The translations under genes were made by a program, and so were the position numbers. Positions 1-6,546 of a stretch of 9,483 bases of DNA are shown here, piece after piece. Each line of letters opens with the position of its first letter. Positions within the stretch are counted from its first letter, which is position 1. A model generated the notes under the pieces. That model was not told where the DNA came from. It was given only the letters and a program-made list of their open reading frames with translations, and did no database searches. This DNA is from Clostridia bacterium (lineage in GTDB: Bacteria > Bacillota > Clostridia > UBA1381 > UMGS1253): positions 1 through 9,483 of the forward strand of contig JAFQPV010000280.1 of NCBI GenBank assembly GCA_017411585.1, in the 5' to 3' direction.

Positions 1-1028
1 ATAAACAGCTTCCGGAGCTGCTTTTGCCGTGGTATAAGGAAAATGCGCGCGACTTGCCGTGGCGCGAAAATCAGGAGCCGTATCGCGTTTGGGTGTCGGA
101 AATTATGCTGCAGCAAACGCGGGTAGAGGCTGTGATTGGCTATTATCAGCGCTTTTTAGAAGCATTGCCGGATATCAAAACGCTTGCGAATGCGCCGGAA
201 GCACAGCTTTTAAAGCTGTGGGAAGGGCTTGGGTATTATAACCGCGTGCGCAATTTGCAAAAGGCGGCACAGGTGGTTTGTGAGCAGCACCATGGCGTAT
301 TTCCGAATACGTATGAAGAAATTTTGGCGTTACCGGGCATTGGTGCGTATACTGCCGGTGCTATAAGCTCGATTTGCTTCGGCTTGCCGCGCGCAGCGGT
401 AGATGGAAATGTATTGCGTATTTTATCGCGTATGACCGCGTCAGATACGCCAATCGATTTGGAGGAAACCAAAAAGAGCTTTGCCGAGAGACTGGAAGCT
501 GTCTATCCTGAAGGACATTGCGGCACGTTTACACAGGCGTTGATGGAGCTTGGTGCGTGTGTCTGCACACCGAAATCGCCATCGTGTGATTTGTGCCCTG
601 TAAGAGAGATTTGCCGCGCGCGAAAGCAAAATCAAATAACCAAGTATCCCGTGCGTTTGCCGAAACGCGAGAAAAAATTGCAAAGCTTGAGTGTGTTTTT
701 ATTAGAGTGTGATGGAAAATTTGCGCTGACACAGCGTGACCGCAAGGGGCTTTTGTCCGGACTTTGGCAGCTGCCGAATACAGATCAGGTGTTTTTAGAT
801 GCAGATGCAGCACTTTTGTATATACAGACGGAAGGGATAAAGCCGCAAAGACTTTTGCGCACATTGGACAGACAGCATATTTTTACGCATATCAAGTGGG
901 AGATGCGCTGTTATCATGTGCTTTGTCGTAAGGAAAGTGCGGATTACACATGGGCAAGCTTGGGAGAAATTCGAAAAAAATATGCACTTCCGACGGCATT
1001 TCGGATGTTTTTTGAGGATATGGAATAA
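1..1028 (+). CDS. mutY: Adenine DNA glycosylase MutY, 5'-truncated by window edge
   Basis: Base-excision repair glycosylase that removes adenine mispaired with guanine or 8-oxoguanine; acts on DNA in the cytoplasm. The frame is open to the window edge (codons from base 3 read KQLPELLLPWYKENARDLPW), so the true start lies upstream and the TTG at 24 is an internal Leu codon. Counting from that TTG as residue 1, I see the N-terminal signature LPWR, the catalytic Glu26 in SEIMLQQTRV, the LGYYNRVRNLQKAA segment, the helix-hairpin-helix LPGIGAYTAGAI (about 103-114), catalytic Asp127 in VDGNV, and the 4Fe-4S cysteines C181, C188, C191 and C197 with MutY spacing C-x6-C-x2-C-x5-C. The C-terminal NUDIX-like 8-oxoG recognition domain (about 220-334) is present, with GLLSGLWQLPN and IFTHIKWEM. 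Only a few N-terminal residues seem to be missing. It is closed by its own terminator and has no functional link to the downstream sugar locus. Confidence 0.97.
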   Translation, partial: KQLPELLLPWYKENARDLPWRENQEPYRVWVSEIMLQQTRVEAVIGYYQRFLEALPDIKTLANAPEAQLLKLWEGLGYYNRVRNLQKAAQVVCEQHHGVFPNTYEEILALPGIGAYTAGAISSICFGLPRAAVDGNVLRILSRMTASDTPIDLEETKKSFAERLEAVYPEGHCGTFTQALMELGACVCTPKSPSCDLCPVREICRARKQNQITKYPVRLPKREKKLQSLSVFLLECDGKFALTQRDRKGLLSGLWQLPNTDQVFLDADAALLYIQTEGIKPQRLLRTLDRQHIFTHIKWEMRCYHVLCRKESADYTWASLGEIRKKYALPTAFRMFFEDME

Positions 1029-1029
1029 G

Positions 1030-1066
1030 AGCAATGAAAAACGTATTGTTTTTCATTGCTTTTTTT
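1030..1066 (+). terminator. Rho-independent terminator of mutY
   Basis: A perfect 13-bp stem (AGCAATGAAAAAC at 1030-1042 pairing with GTTTTTCATTGCT at 1048-1060), 5-nt loop, followed by an uninterrupted T run to 1066. It begins one base after the mutY stop codon. It separates mutY from the sugar operon. Confidence 0.95.
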
Positions 1067-1077
1067 GTTGTTTTCTA

Positions 1078-1106
1078 TTGGTATCTCGTGTTGTTTATGA
1101 TACAAT
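1078..1106 (+). promoter_or_regulatory. Candidate promoter P1 upstream of the operon
   Basis: TTGGTA at 1078-1083, 17-nt spacer, TACAAT at 1101-1106, with a TG at 1098-1099 giving an extended -10. It sits just after the mutY terminator T run, so it would fire into the capA-kinase operon. The fit to the sigma-A consensus is good but untested; P2 downstream is the stronger candidate by -35 match. Confidence 0.5.
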
Positions 1107-1147
1107 TTGAGAAAATAATCTATAAGACTTACGAAAAAGTTTCGCGC

Positions 1148-1159
1148 TTAAACGTTTGA
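1148..1159 (+). promoter_or_regulatory. Candidate LacI/GalR-type operator
   Basis: TTAAACGTTTGA contains the 8-bp perfect palindrome AAACGTTT with the central CG typical of LacI/GalR-family operators (for example PurR, RbsR and GalR sites share AAACGTTT or close variants). It overlaps the first bases of the -35 box of promoter P2, where a bound repressor would block polymerase. The symmetry is short (8 bp plus one outer pair), so chance occurrence is possible. No LacI-family gene lies in the window. Confidence 0.4.
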
Positions 1160-1184
1160 CTAATGCGGTTTGTAGTGGTACACT
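1156..1184 (+). promoter_or_regulatory. Candidate main operon promoter P2
   Basis: TTGACT at 1156-1161, exactly 17 nt, then TACACT at 1179-1184. This predicts a transcript start near 1191 and a leader of about 33 nt before the CapA-like gene. The -35 box is one base from consensus and the spacing is ideal. The AAACGTTT palindrome abuts and overlaps it, suggesting substrate-controlled repression. Confidence 0.65.
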
Positions 1185-1223
1185 TTTAAATAGGCAAGAC
1201 TTTTCATTAACGGGGGTAGAGAG

Positions 1224-2513
1224 ATGAAATTTACGGCAGCAGGGGATATGATTATCCAAAGAAGAATTTACGAAGGCTACGAAGGCTTTAATGAGCTTGC
1301 ACCGTTTATCGGACAGGGCGATGCACGCTTTTTTAATCTGGAAACGACGCTCAACTATGAGGGCGAAACCTGTGCGTCGCAGTTCAGCGGCGGTACATAT
1401 ATTCGCACATATCCCGAAATTTTAGACGATATCAAGCCGTTTGGCTTTAATATGACAAGCTTTAACAATAACCATGCGCTCGACTTTTCCTACGGCGGCT
1501 TTTTAAAAACGCTCGAGTGCGTAAACGAGAGCGGTTTGGTACACGCCGGCTGCGGTAACAATCTGGCAGAGGCAGCAGCACCGCGCTATCTGGAAACGCC
1601 GAACGGCAGAGTCGCACTCATTGCGGTAAATACGAATTTTGACCCGTCGATGATGGCGGGTGAGCAGACGGGGCGTGTGCCGGGCAGACCGGGCGTGAAC
1701 GGTATGCGTTTAAACAAGCATGTGGAGCTGCCGCAAGCGGATTTTGAGCATATCCAGAGGATAGCCAAGCTGACCAACATCAATGCCGCCAAGGAAATTA
1801 CCCGCAAAGAAGGCTATTATCCGGAGCTGAAGGAAGGCTTTTGCGAGCTTGGCGAGCTGCAGTTTAAGGTGGGCGATGAATACAAGTTTGTGCAGGCGCT
1901 TAATGAAACGGATATGGCGCGCGTAGAAAAAGCAATCTATGAAGCACAGTTCCAGGCAGATTATATTATGGTTTCCGTTCATTCGCACCAGCTTGAGGGC
2001 GATGCAAAGGAAAATCCGTCCGCGTTTTTAAAGGACTTCGCGCACCGCTGTATTGATGCAGGTGCACATGCCGTTGTCGGACACGGACCGCATCTTTTGC
2101 GCCCGATTGAAGTATATAAGGATTGCCCGATTTTCTATTCGCTCGGCGACTTTGTGCTCCAGCTCTACAGCGTAGAGCTCGCACCGGCAGAGTTTTTTGC
2201 AAAGTATAACCTGCCGGCAGACGAAACCGTGCATGCGCTCTTAAAAAAGCGCTCGAAAAACTTCACGGTAGGACTGATGACTGACCCGAGAATGTTTAGA
2301 GCGGTGATTCCGTATTGGGAAACGGACGGCACGAAGATGACCAAGCTTGTTTTGATGCCGATTGAAATGAAAATGGACGGACACAAGTCCGAAAACGGCT
2401 TGCCGCGCAGAAGCTACAATCCGGAAATTTATGAATACTTAAAGAATATGAGCGAGCCGTACGGCACAAAGCTGACACTGCGCGATGACGGTTTAATCGA
2501 ATGTGAATGGTGA
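1224..2513 (+). CDS. CapA/PgsA-family metallophosphatase-fold protein
   Basis: 429 residues of the CapA (PGA_cap, poly-gamma-glutamate synthesis-related) family, which has a calcineurin-like phosphoesterase fold. Metal-site motifs appear in order: AAGD at 5-8, NLE at 38-40, NNNH at 81-84, SVHSH at 251-255, GHGPH at 286-290 and YSLGDF at 305-310. There is no signal peptide or membrane anchor at the N-terminus (it begins MKFTAAGDM), so this copy is probably cytosolic, unlike the membrane-anchored CapA of capsule loci. The region between about 160 and 245 is a helical insertion between motifs. The ATG is preceded by a GGGGG Shine-Dalgarno-like run at 1212-1216. It is the first gene of the operon and ends 10 nt before the kinase. 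Biological role unknown; a hydrolase acting on a phosphorylated or glycosylated intermediate would fit the fold and context, but this is inference. Capsule synthesis is unlikely, as no cap/pgs partners are present. Confidence 0.85.
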   Translation: MKFTAAGDMIIQRRIYEGYEGFNELAPFIGQGDARFFNLETTLNYEGETCASQFSGGTYIRTYPEILDDIKPFGFNMTSFNNNHALDFSYGGFLKTLECVNESGLVHAGCGNNLAEAAAPRYLETPNGRVALIAVNTNFDPSMMAGEQTGRVPGRPGVNGMRLNKHVELPQADFEHIQRIAKLTNINAAKEITRKEGYYPELKEGFCELGELQFKVGDEYKFVQALNETDMARVEKAIYEAQFQADYIMVSVHSHQLEGDAKENPSAFLKDFAHRCIDAGAHAVVGHGPHLLRPIEVYKDCPIFYSLGDFVLQLYSVELAPAEFFAKYNLPADETVHALLKKRSKNFTVGLMTDPRMFRAVIPYWETDGTKMTKLVLMPIEMKMDGHKSENGLPRRSYNPEIYEYLKNMSEPYGTKLTLRDDGLIECEW

Positions 2514-2517
2514 GGTG
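2512..2517 (+). promoter_or_regulatory. RBS fixing the kinase start at 2524
   Basis: GAGGTG lies 6 nt before ATG 2524 and overlaps the stop codon of the CapA-like gene. This favours ATG 2524 (protein starting MNLLGVDYG) over the in-frame GTG at 2503, which would lie inside the upstream gene and add a non-family N-terminus. Confidence 0.8.
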
Positions 2518-2523
2518 CGAATT

Positions 2524-3933
2524 ATGAATTTACTTGGTGTGGACTACGGAACGACCTCGGTAAAGGCAGCACTGTTTGATGAAGGCTTAAACCAGCTTGC
2601 CTGCATCAGCGAGGACTATACCCTAAAGACAAAGGGCGACATTGTCGAGTTTGAGGCAGAGCGCTATTGGGAGATTTTCAAAACCGCGCTCGGCAAAATT
2701 GAAGAAACGGGCAAGGTGGATGCGCTTGCAATTGATACGCAGTGCGAAACCCTGATTTTAACGGACGAAAACGGCAACCCCGTGCGCGATGCCATCGTTT
2801 GGCTTGATAACCGCGCAACCGAAGAGGCAGCGGAAATTGAAGCGCACTTCGGCAGAGAAAAGGTGTACGAGGTAACGGGACAGCCGGAAATTACGGCAAC
2901 CTGGCCGGCGTGTAAGCTGATGTGGATTCAAAAGCACGAGCCGGAAATATGGGCAAAGACTAAGAAAATTTTCCTTTTAGAGGACTATATTTTATACAAG
3001 CTGACCGGCAAGTTTGTAACGGAGAAGACGCTGCAATCATCGAGTCTGTATTTTGATATCAAGGGCGGCGTTTGGTGGAAGGAAATGCTTGCGTTCATCG
3101 GCGTCGGCGAAGAGATGCTTCCGGAATTATACGGCAGCGGTAAGTATGTCGGCGACTATAACGGCATTCAGGTTGTAACCTCTGCAATGGACCAGGTGGC
3201 AGGTGCCATCGGTGCAGGCGTGGTAGAAAAGGGTATCGTCAGCGAAATGACGGGCACGACCATGGCGATTTTTATGCCGACGGACAGTGTGCCTGCGTAT
3301 GACCCGGCAAGCATTGTGCCTTGCCATTATAATTACGATGACGGCTACTGCCTGCTTTCGTGGAGTCCGACGGCAGGTATGGCACTGAAGTGGTTTAAGA
3401 ATGTATTTTTGGCGGAGAAAAGCTTTAAAGAGCTTGACGAAATGGCGGAAAGCGTTTCCGTCGGCAGTGACGGCGTAACCTTTTTGCCGTATCTTTGCGG
3501 CTCGACGATGCCGAAGTATAATCCGGATGCGCGCGGCAGCTTTACAGGGCTTGCACCGGAGCATACAAGTGCACATTTTGTGCGCAGCATTATGGAATCC
3601 GTATCCTGCATCTTAAAGAGTAATTTAGACTATCTGAAGGTGCCGGTCAAGGAAATCCGCGCAATGGGCGGCGGTGCGGCAAGTAAGCTTTGGTGCACGA
3701 TGAAGGCAAACTTAACCGGTAAAACACTTGTTACGCTTAAGAATAAAGAAACGGCATGCCTCGGTTCTGCAATTCTGGCAGGCGTGGGCGCAGGCTGTTT
3801 TGCTTCGGTAAAGGCAGCGTGTGCAAAAATTGAAACCGATAAGGTGTACGCACCGACCGGCGAGGATTACAGCGCAGTTTATAAAAACTATACATATTAT
3901 GATACTTTGTTGAATGTAAGAAGGGAGAAATGA
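2524..3933 (+). CDS. FGGY-family carbohydrate kinase
   Basis: 469-residue sugar kinase of the FGGY (xylulokinase/gluconokinase/fuculokinase) family, using ATP to phosphorylate a ketose or polyol in the cytoplasm. The N-terminal domain opens with the nucleotide-phosphate loop GVDYGTTSVKA (residues 5-15). The probable catalytic Asp is D223 in SAMDQVAGAIGAG, followed by the phosphate-contacting MTGTTM (about 242-247) and the adenosine-site motif GGGAAS (382-387). The C-terminal stretch ETACLGSAILAGVGAG is typical of the family. Length is normal. The start was chosen at ATG 2524 because of its RBS and because the family begins at this point. It lies 10 nt after the CapA-like gene and 3 nt before the isomerase; the pairing with a FucI-like isomerase suggests that its substrate is the ketose the isomerase makes. 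The exact sugar cannot be read from the sequence. It ends on TGA, in the same frame as the next gene. Confidence 0.93.
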   Translation: MNLLGVDYGTTSVKAALFDEGLNQLACISEDYTLKTKGDIVEFEAERYWEIFKTALGKIEETGKVDALAIDTQCETLILTDENGNPVRDAIVWLDNRATEEAAEIEAHFGREKVYEVTGQPEITATWPACKLMWIQKHEPEIWAKTKKIFLLEDYILYKLTGKFVTEKTLQSSSLYFDIKGGVWWKEMLAFIGVGEEMLPELYGSGKYVGDYNGIQVVTSAMDQVAGAIGAGVVEKGIVSEMTGTTMAIFMPTDSVPAYDPASIVPCHYNYDDGYCLLSWSPTAGMALKWFKNVFLAEKSFKELDEMAESVSVGSDGVTFLPYLCGSTMPKYNPDARGSFTGLAPEHTSAHFVRSIMESVSCILKSNLDYLKVPVKEIRAMGGGAASKLWCTMKANLTGKTLVTLKNKETACLGSAILAGVGAGCFASVKAACAKIETDKVYAPTGEDYSAVYKNYTYYDTLLNVRREK

Positions 3934-4227
3934 AAAATGGTTAAAGCAGCATTTGTGGGCTTCGGTGAAGTCAACACACCGTATGACATTATTGTAAAGA
4001 AATGTGCCGATGCAGAGGCGGCACTCAAAAACGAGGGGATGGAGCTTGTCTCCGTATTCCCGGTAACAGACGATTATGAGGAAAAGGACATCAAAAAGGC
4101 AGTCGATGCTTTAAAAGGTCAGGAATTTGATGTTTTGGTGGGTTGCATTGCCGGCTGGATTCCGACACACGCAGTTGTAAAGGTAACGGAGCATTTTCGC
4201 CATAAACCGATGGTTTTATGGGGACTT

Positions 4228-4230
4228 TGA
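4228..4230 (+). other. In-frame TGA within the isomerase
   Basis: The codon reads MVLWGL-TGA-GWMEEGR with no frame change on either side. It is a substitution-type interruption, not an indel. A single base change could derive it from Cys (TGT/TGC), Trp (TGG), Arg (CGA or AGA), Gly (GGA), Ser (TCA) or Leu (TTA) codons. I cannot say which residue the homologues carry here. Confidence 0.9.
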
Positions 4231-4235
4231 GGCTG

Positions 4236-4257
4236 GATGGAGGAAGGTCGCCTCGTT
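4236..4257 (+). other. Hairpin just after the TGA (SECIS-like candidate)
   Basis: GAGG (4240-4243) pairs with CCTC (4251-4254) around a 7-nt loop AAGGTCG. The stem can be extended by weak pairs if G4239 is bulged (U4238-G4255, A4237-U4256, G4236-U4257). The GGU in the loop lies 16-18 nt after the TGA, close to the 19-21 nt of the GGU in the E. coli fdhF SECIS. Against it: the perfect stem is only 4 bp, the first two loop bases are A, and an alternative pairing GAGGC (4229-4233) with GCCTC (4250-4254) competes. It may be chance. Confidence 0.25.
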
Positions 4258-5286
4258 ACAACGGCTGACCAGGCAGGCACAAGTGCAATTCGCAAAACCT
4301 TCTACGATTTAGGCTACACCTTTAAGTATGTTTATGATATTATCGGACTTCCGAGCAAGACAAAGACCGTGTATAACTATGCGAAGGCTGCAGCAGCGGC
4401 TGCGAAGCTTCGCCACGCGCGCAGCGGTATGGCAGGCTACCGTGATATGAATCTTTACGGCACACAGGTGGACGGACCGTCCTTAAAGCGCGAGATCGGA
4501 CCGGAAATTGAGAGCTTTGAAATGCTGGAAATTGAGCAGCGTTATCAGAAAGTGACCGATGCTGAAAAGCAGGCGGTGATCGACAATTGTATGTCGAAGT
4601 GGCACTTTATGAAGGCTGCAAACCCGGAGAGCATGAAAAAGGCTGCGGGCTATTACCTTGCAGTAAAGGCAATTTGCGATGAGCGCGGCTATGATGCGGT
4701 TTCCTTAAAGGATGTTGACGGTATGAAGAAGCTTTTGGGCTTCCCGCCGGCACCGATTTTTATGCTGCTTTCCGATGAGGAAGGGCTTTGCACCGTGCCG
4801 GAAAATGACGGTCTCGGTACGATTACACAGCTGATGGTTAAATATTTGACCGGTCAGTGTGCGTTCTATTTAGAGTTTTATGAGTTCTTCACAGACCGCG
4901 TGCTTGCAGGCGTGCCGGACTATGTACCGGCAGAGGTTGTTGACGGCGAGGTTACCGTAATGCCGGCGGCATTCGGTGAGCTCAGCGAGGGTATTTTAAA
5001 TGTCAGCAAGGTTAAGACCGGCACGGTGACAATGTGCCGTTTAACCTACGATGACGGCAGATACTATATGCATATGGTAAAAGGCGAAGGCGTTACCCCG
5101 AGAAAGTGGGAGGAGGCCGGCTGGACACAGCCTGCACCGCAGCTGCCGGGCCTTGAGGTTATTTTAGACGATGTCGAGGACTTTGCACAGAATGTAATGT
5201 GCCAGCACTACATCATTTCCTATGGCGACAATACAGAGCTGATTGCAAATCTCTGTGATATTTTAGGGATTGAGATTATCTGATAA

Positions 5287-5292
5287 AGAAGG
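5287..5292 (+). promoter_or_regulatory. RBS favouring the MFS start at 5301
   Basis: AGAAGG ends 8 nt before ATG 5301 but only 2 nt before the in-frame ATG at 5295, so 5301 has the workable spacing. The choice changes the protein by two residues only. Confidence 0.6.
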
Positions 5293-5300
5293 CAATGAAT

Positions 5301-6545
5301 ATGAAACAGAAACAGCTTTCAAGCGTGAAGCTGAGTATTGTACTGTTTTTGCTGCTTTTTGTGGTACATGCCGTGGTGTATATGACGAAAAACATGTTTT
5401 CGGCGGCAATGGCATCTATTGTAGAGGTCGGCGCGATGACAAAGTCGCAGACTGGTCTCATCAGCGCAGTGTTTTGGCTGATTTACGGCACATTTCAAAT
5501 CATTGGCGGCTTTGCGGCGGATAAATATTCGCCGTTTAAGCTCGTCTTAATCGGTATTTTAAGCGGTATTGTGTCCAATGCGGTGATTTATTGTAACCAA
5601 AGCTACGGCGTGGTTATGACGGTATGGTGCATCAATGCGGCGCTGCAGTTTGGTTTGTGGCCGGGCATATTTAAAATTACGACAACGCAAATTGCTCCTG
5701 CCTTTCGCCAAACGGCAATTTTCTGGGTGCTTTTATCGACCAGTACCGGTCAGGCAGTCAGTTTGTTGGTGGCATCGTTTGTATCGAATTGGGTGGACAA
5801 TTTCCTGATTTCTGCGATTTCTCTCGGCGTATTCTTGGTGCTTTGGGTGGTAATCTATAAGCTTTTGGAATGCAATATGGTCGAGGTCGAGGTGCAGGCG
5901 CGAGATACGCAGGCCGCAAAGGACGATACGGATATGAAATCCCTGATGCAGAAGTCGGGTATTTTATGGGTGGTGCTGATCAGCTTGATTGCAACGGCAA
6001 TCAGCACAGGACTTAAGACCTGTGCGCCCACGATGCTGATGGAATCGTACGGCGATTTGTCGGCGGCGGTGGCGAACCGCTTAAGCGTATTTTTGATTGT
6101 GTTTTCAGTGCTGGGTATGGTTTTGGCAGGCGTATTTCGTAAGAAGGTTACCTCCAACGAGATGCAGGCAATCTGCACCTTTATCTTTCTTGCAATGCCG
6201 TTTGTGTTTATGGCATGCACGGTCGGTATTTGGAATTATTGGCTGATTTTGGCACTTTTATCCGGCGCGATTATCTTTATTCAGGCGATGACGCCGTTTT
6301 CCAATTCGTATTCTGCTGCGCGCTTCAGTGGCTACGGGCGAAGCGGCACCATTTCCGGGATTTTAAACGGCAGTGCGGCGTTCGGCAATGTGATTGCGAC
6401 CTATGTTTTCCCTGCCATGGCGGAAAAAATGCCGTGGAGCTATGTGGTTTTGACCTGGGGCATCGGCTGCGCAGTGATTATTGTAATTGCAATATGTCTT
6501 TATAAAAAATGGACACTGTTTATACACAGTAAGGGAGGAAAATAA
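5301..6545 (+). CDS. MFS transporter, OPA-like
   Basis: 414-residue polytopic membrane protein of the major facilitator superfamily with about 12 hydrophobic segments in two halves, separated by a charged cytoplasmic linker near residues 190-220 (rich in E, D, K and Q). The N-terminal half begins with a basic cap and a long first membrane helix. The KSQTGLISAVFWLIYGTFQIIGG segment followed by FAADKYSPFK is the MFS motif-A region between helices 2 and 3, and the order of motifs resembles organophosphate:phosphate antiporters (GlpT/UhpT-like), although I cannot assign a substrate. It lies 17 nt after the isomerase and its TAA stop is 1 nt before the next ATG, so it is co-transcribed and probably imports the sugar or sugar conjugate handled by this operon. 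No interruption is seen. Confidence 0.87.
   Translation: MKQKQLSSVKLSIVLFLLLFVVHAVVYMTKNMFSAAMASIVEVGAMTKSQTGLISAVFWLIYGTFQIIGGFAADKYSPFKLVLIGILSGIVSNAVIYCNQSYGVVMTVWCINAALQFGLWPGIFKITTTQIAPAFRQTAIFWVLLSTSTGQAVSLLVASFVSNWVDNFLISAISLGVFLVLWVVIYKLLECNMVEVEVQARDTQAAKDDTDMKSLMQKSGILWVVLISLIATAISTGLKTCAPTMLMESYGDLSAAVANRLSVFLIVFSVLGMVLAGVFRKKVTSNEMQAICTFIFLAMPFVFMACTVGIWNYWLILALLSGAIIFIQAMTPFSNSYSAARFSGYGRSGTISGILNGSAAFGNVIATYVFPAMAEKMPWSYVVLTWGIGCAVIIVIAICLYKKWTLFIHSKGGK
6531..6538 (+). promoter_or_regulatory. RBS fixing the ceramidase-fold gene start at 6547
   Basis: AAGGGAGG ends 8 nt before ATG 6547. The frame is open upstream to an ATG at 6487 inside the MFS gene, but that one has no RBS and would add 20 residues of no family character. 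Translation from 6547 begins MSLLIGWAEE, where the family begins. Confidence 0.85.
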
Positions 6546-6546
6546 G

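Larger units (their letters stand above)
3937..5283 (+). pseudogene. FucI/AraA-family sugar isomerase interrupted by in-frame TGA
   Basis: A 448-codon reading frame resembling L-fucose/L-arabinose isomerase family proteins, which interconvert aldoses and ketoses using a divalent metal. The N-terminal part (codons 1-97, starting MVKAAFVGFGEVNTP) ends in MVLWGL at a TGA (codon 98, 4228-4230). The same frame resumes at once with GWMEEGRLVTTADQAGTSA and runs to TGA 5281-5283, backed by TAA. Family-like features of the C-terminal part include GYRDMNLYG (about 167-175), CTVPENDG with probable metal-site E289 and D291, GTVTMCRL, and H424 in a CQHYIISYGD segment near the end, comparable to the FucI C-terminal His. 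An AAGGGAG RBS at 3921-3927 precedes ATG 3937. Without readthrough the gene gives a 97-residue fragment; restart at ATG 4237 would give a 348-residue piece lacking the first part of the fold. The downstream half is well conserved, so decay, if real, is recent. Alternatives are sequence error or selenocysteine. Confidence 0.85.

Noticed and set aside
24..26. TTG as the start codon of mutY
   Set aside because: The frame is open to the window edge and the upstream codons continue a MutY-like N-terminus; no RBS precedes the TTG.
916..1110. 64-codon + strand open frame over the mutY end and terminator
   Set aside because: Out of frame with mutY and translated partly from the terminator hairpin and T run; no RBS.
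1132..1144. Short inverted repeat CGAAA-AAG-TTTCG in the operon leader region
   Set aside because: Only 5-bp arms in an AT-rich stretch between two promoters; expected by chance and weaker than the AAACGTTT site nearby.
2503..2523. GTG start for the FGGY kinase, seven codons upstream
   Set aside because: It lies inside the CapA-like gene, has no clear RBS, and the family begins at the ATG at 2524.
3127..3576. 149-codon open frame on the minus strand within the kinase
   Set aside because: Antisense shadow of a well-supported kinase; Arg/His/Cys-rich composition, no family resemblance and no RBS.
4200..4260. Frameshift as the cause of the split isomerase
   Set aside because: The two halves are in the same frame and family sequence runs right up to and away from the TGA, so it is a substitution-type change.
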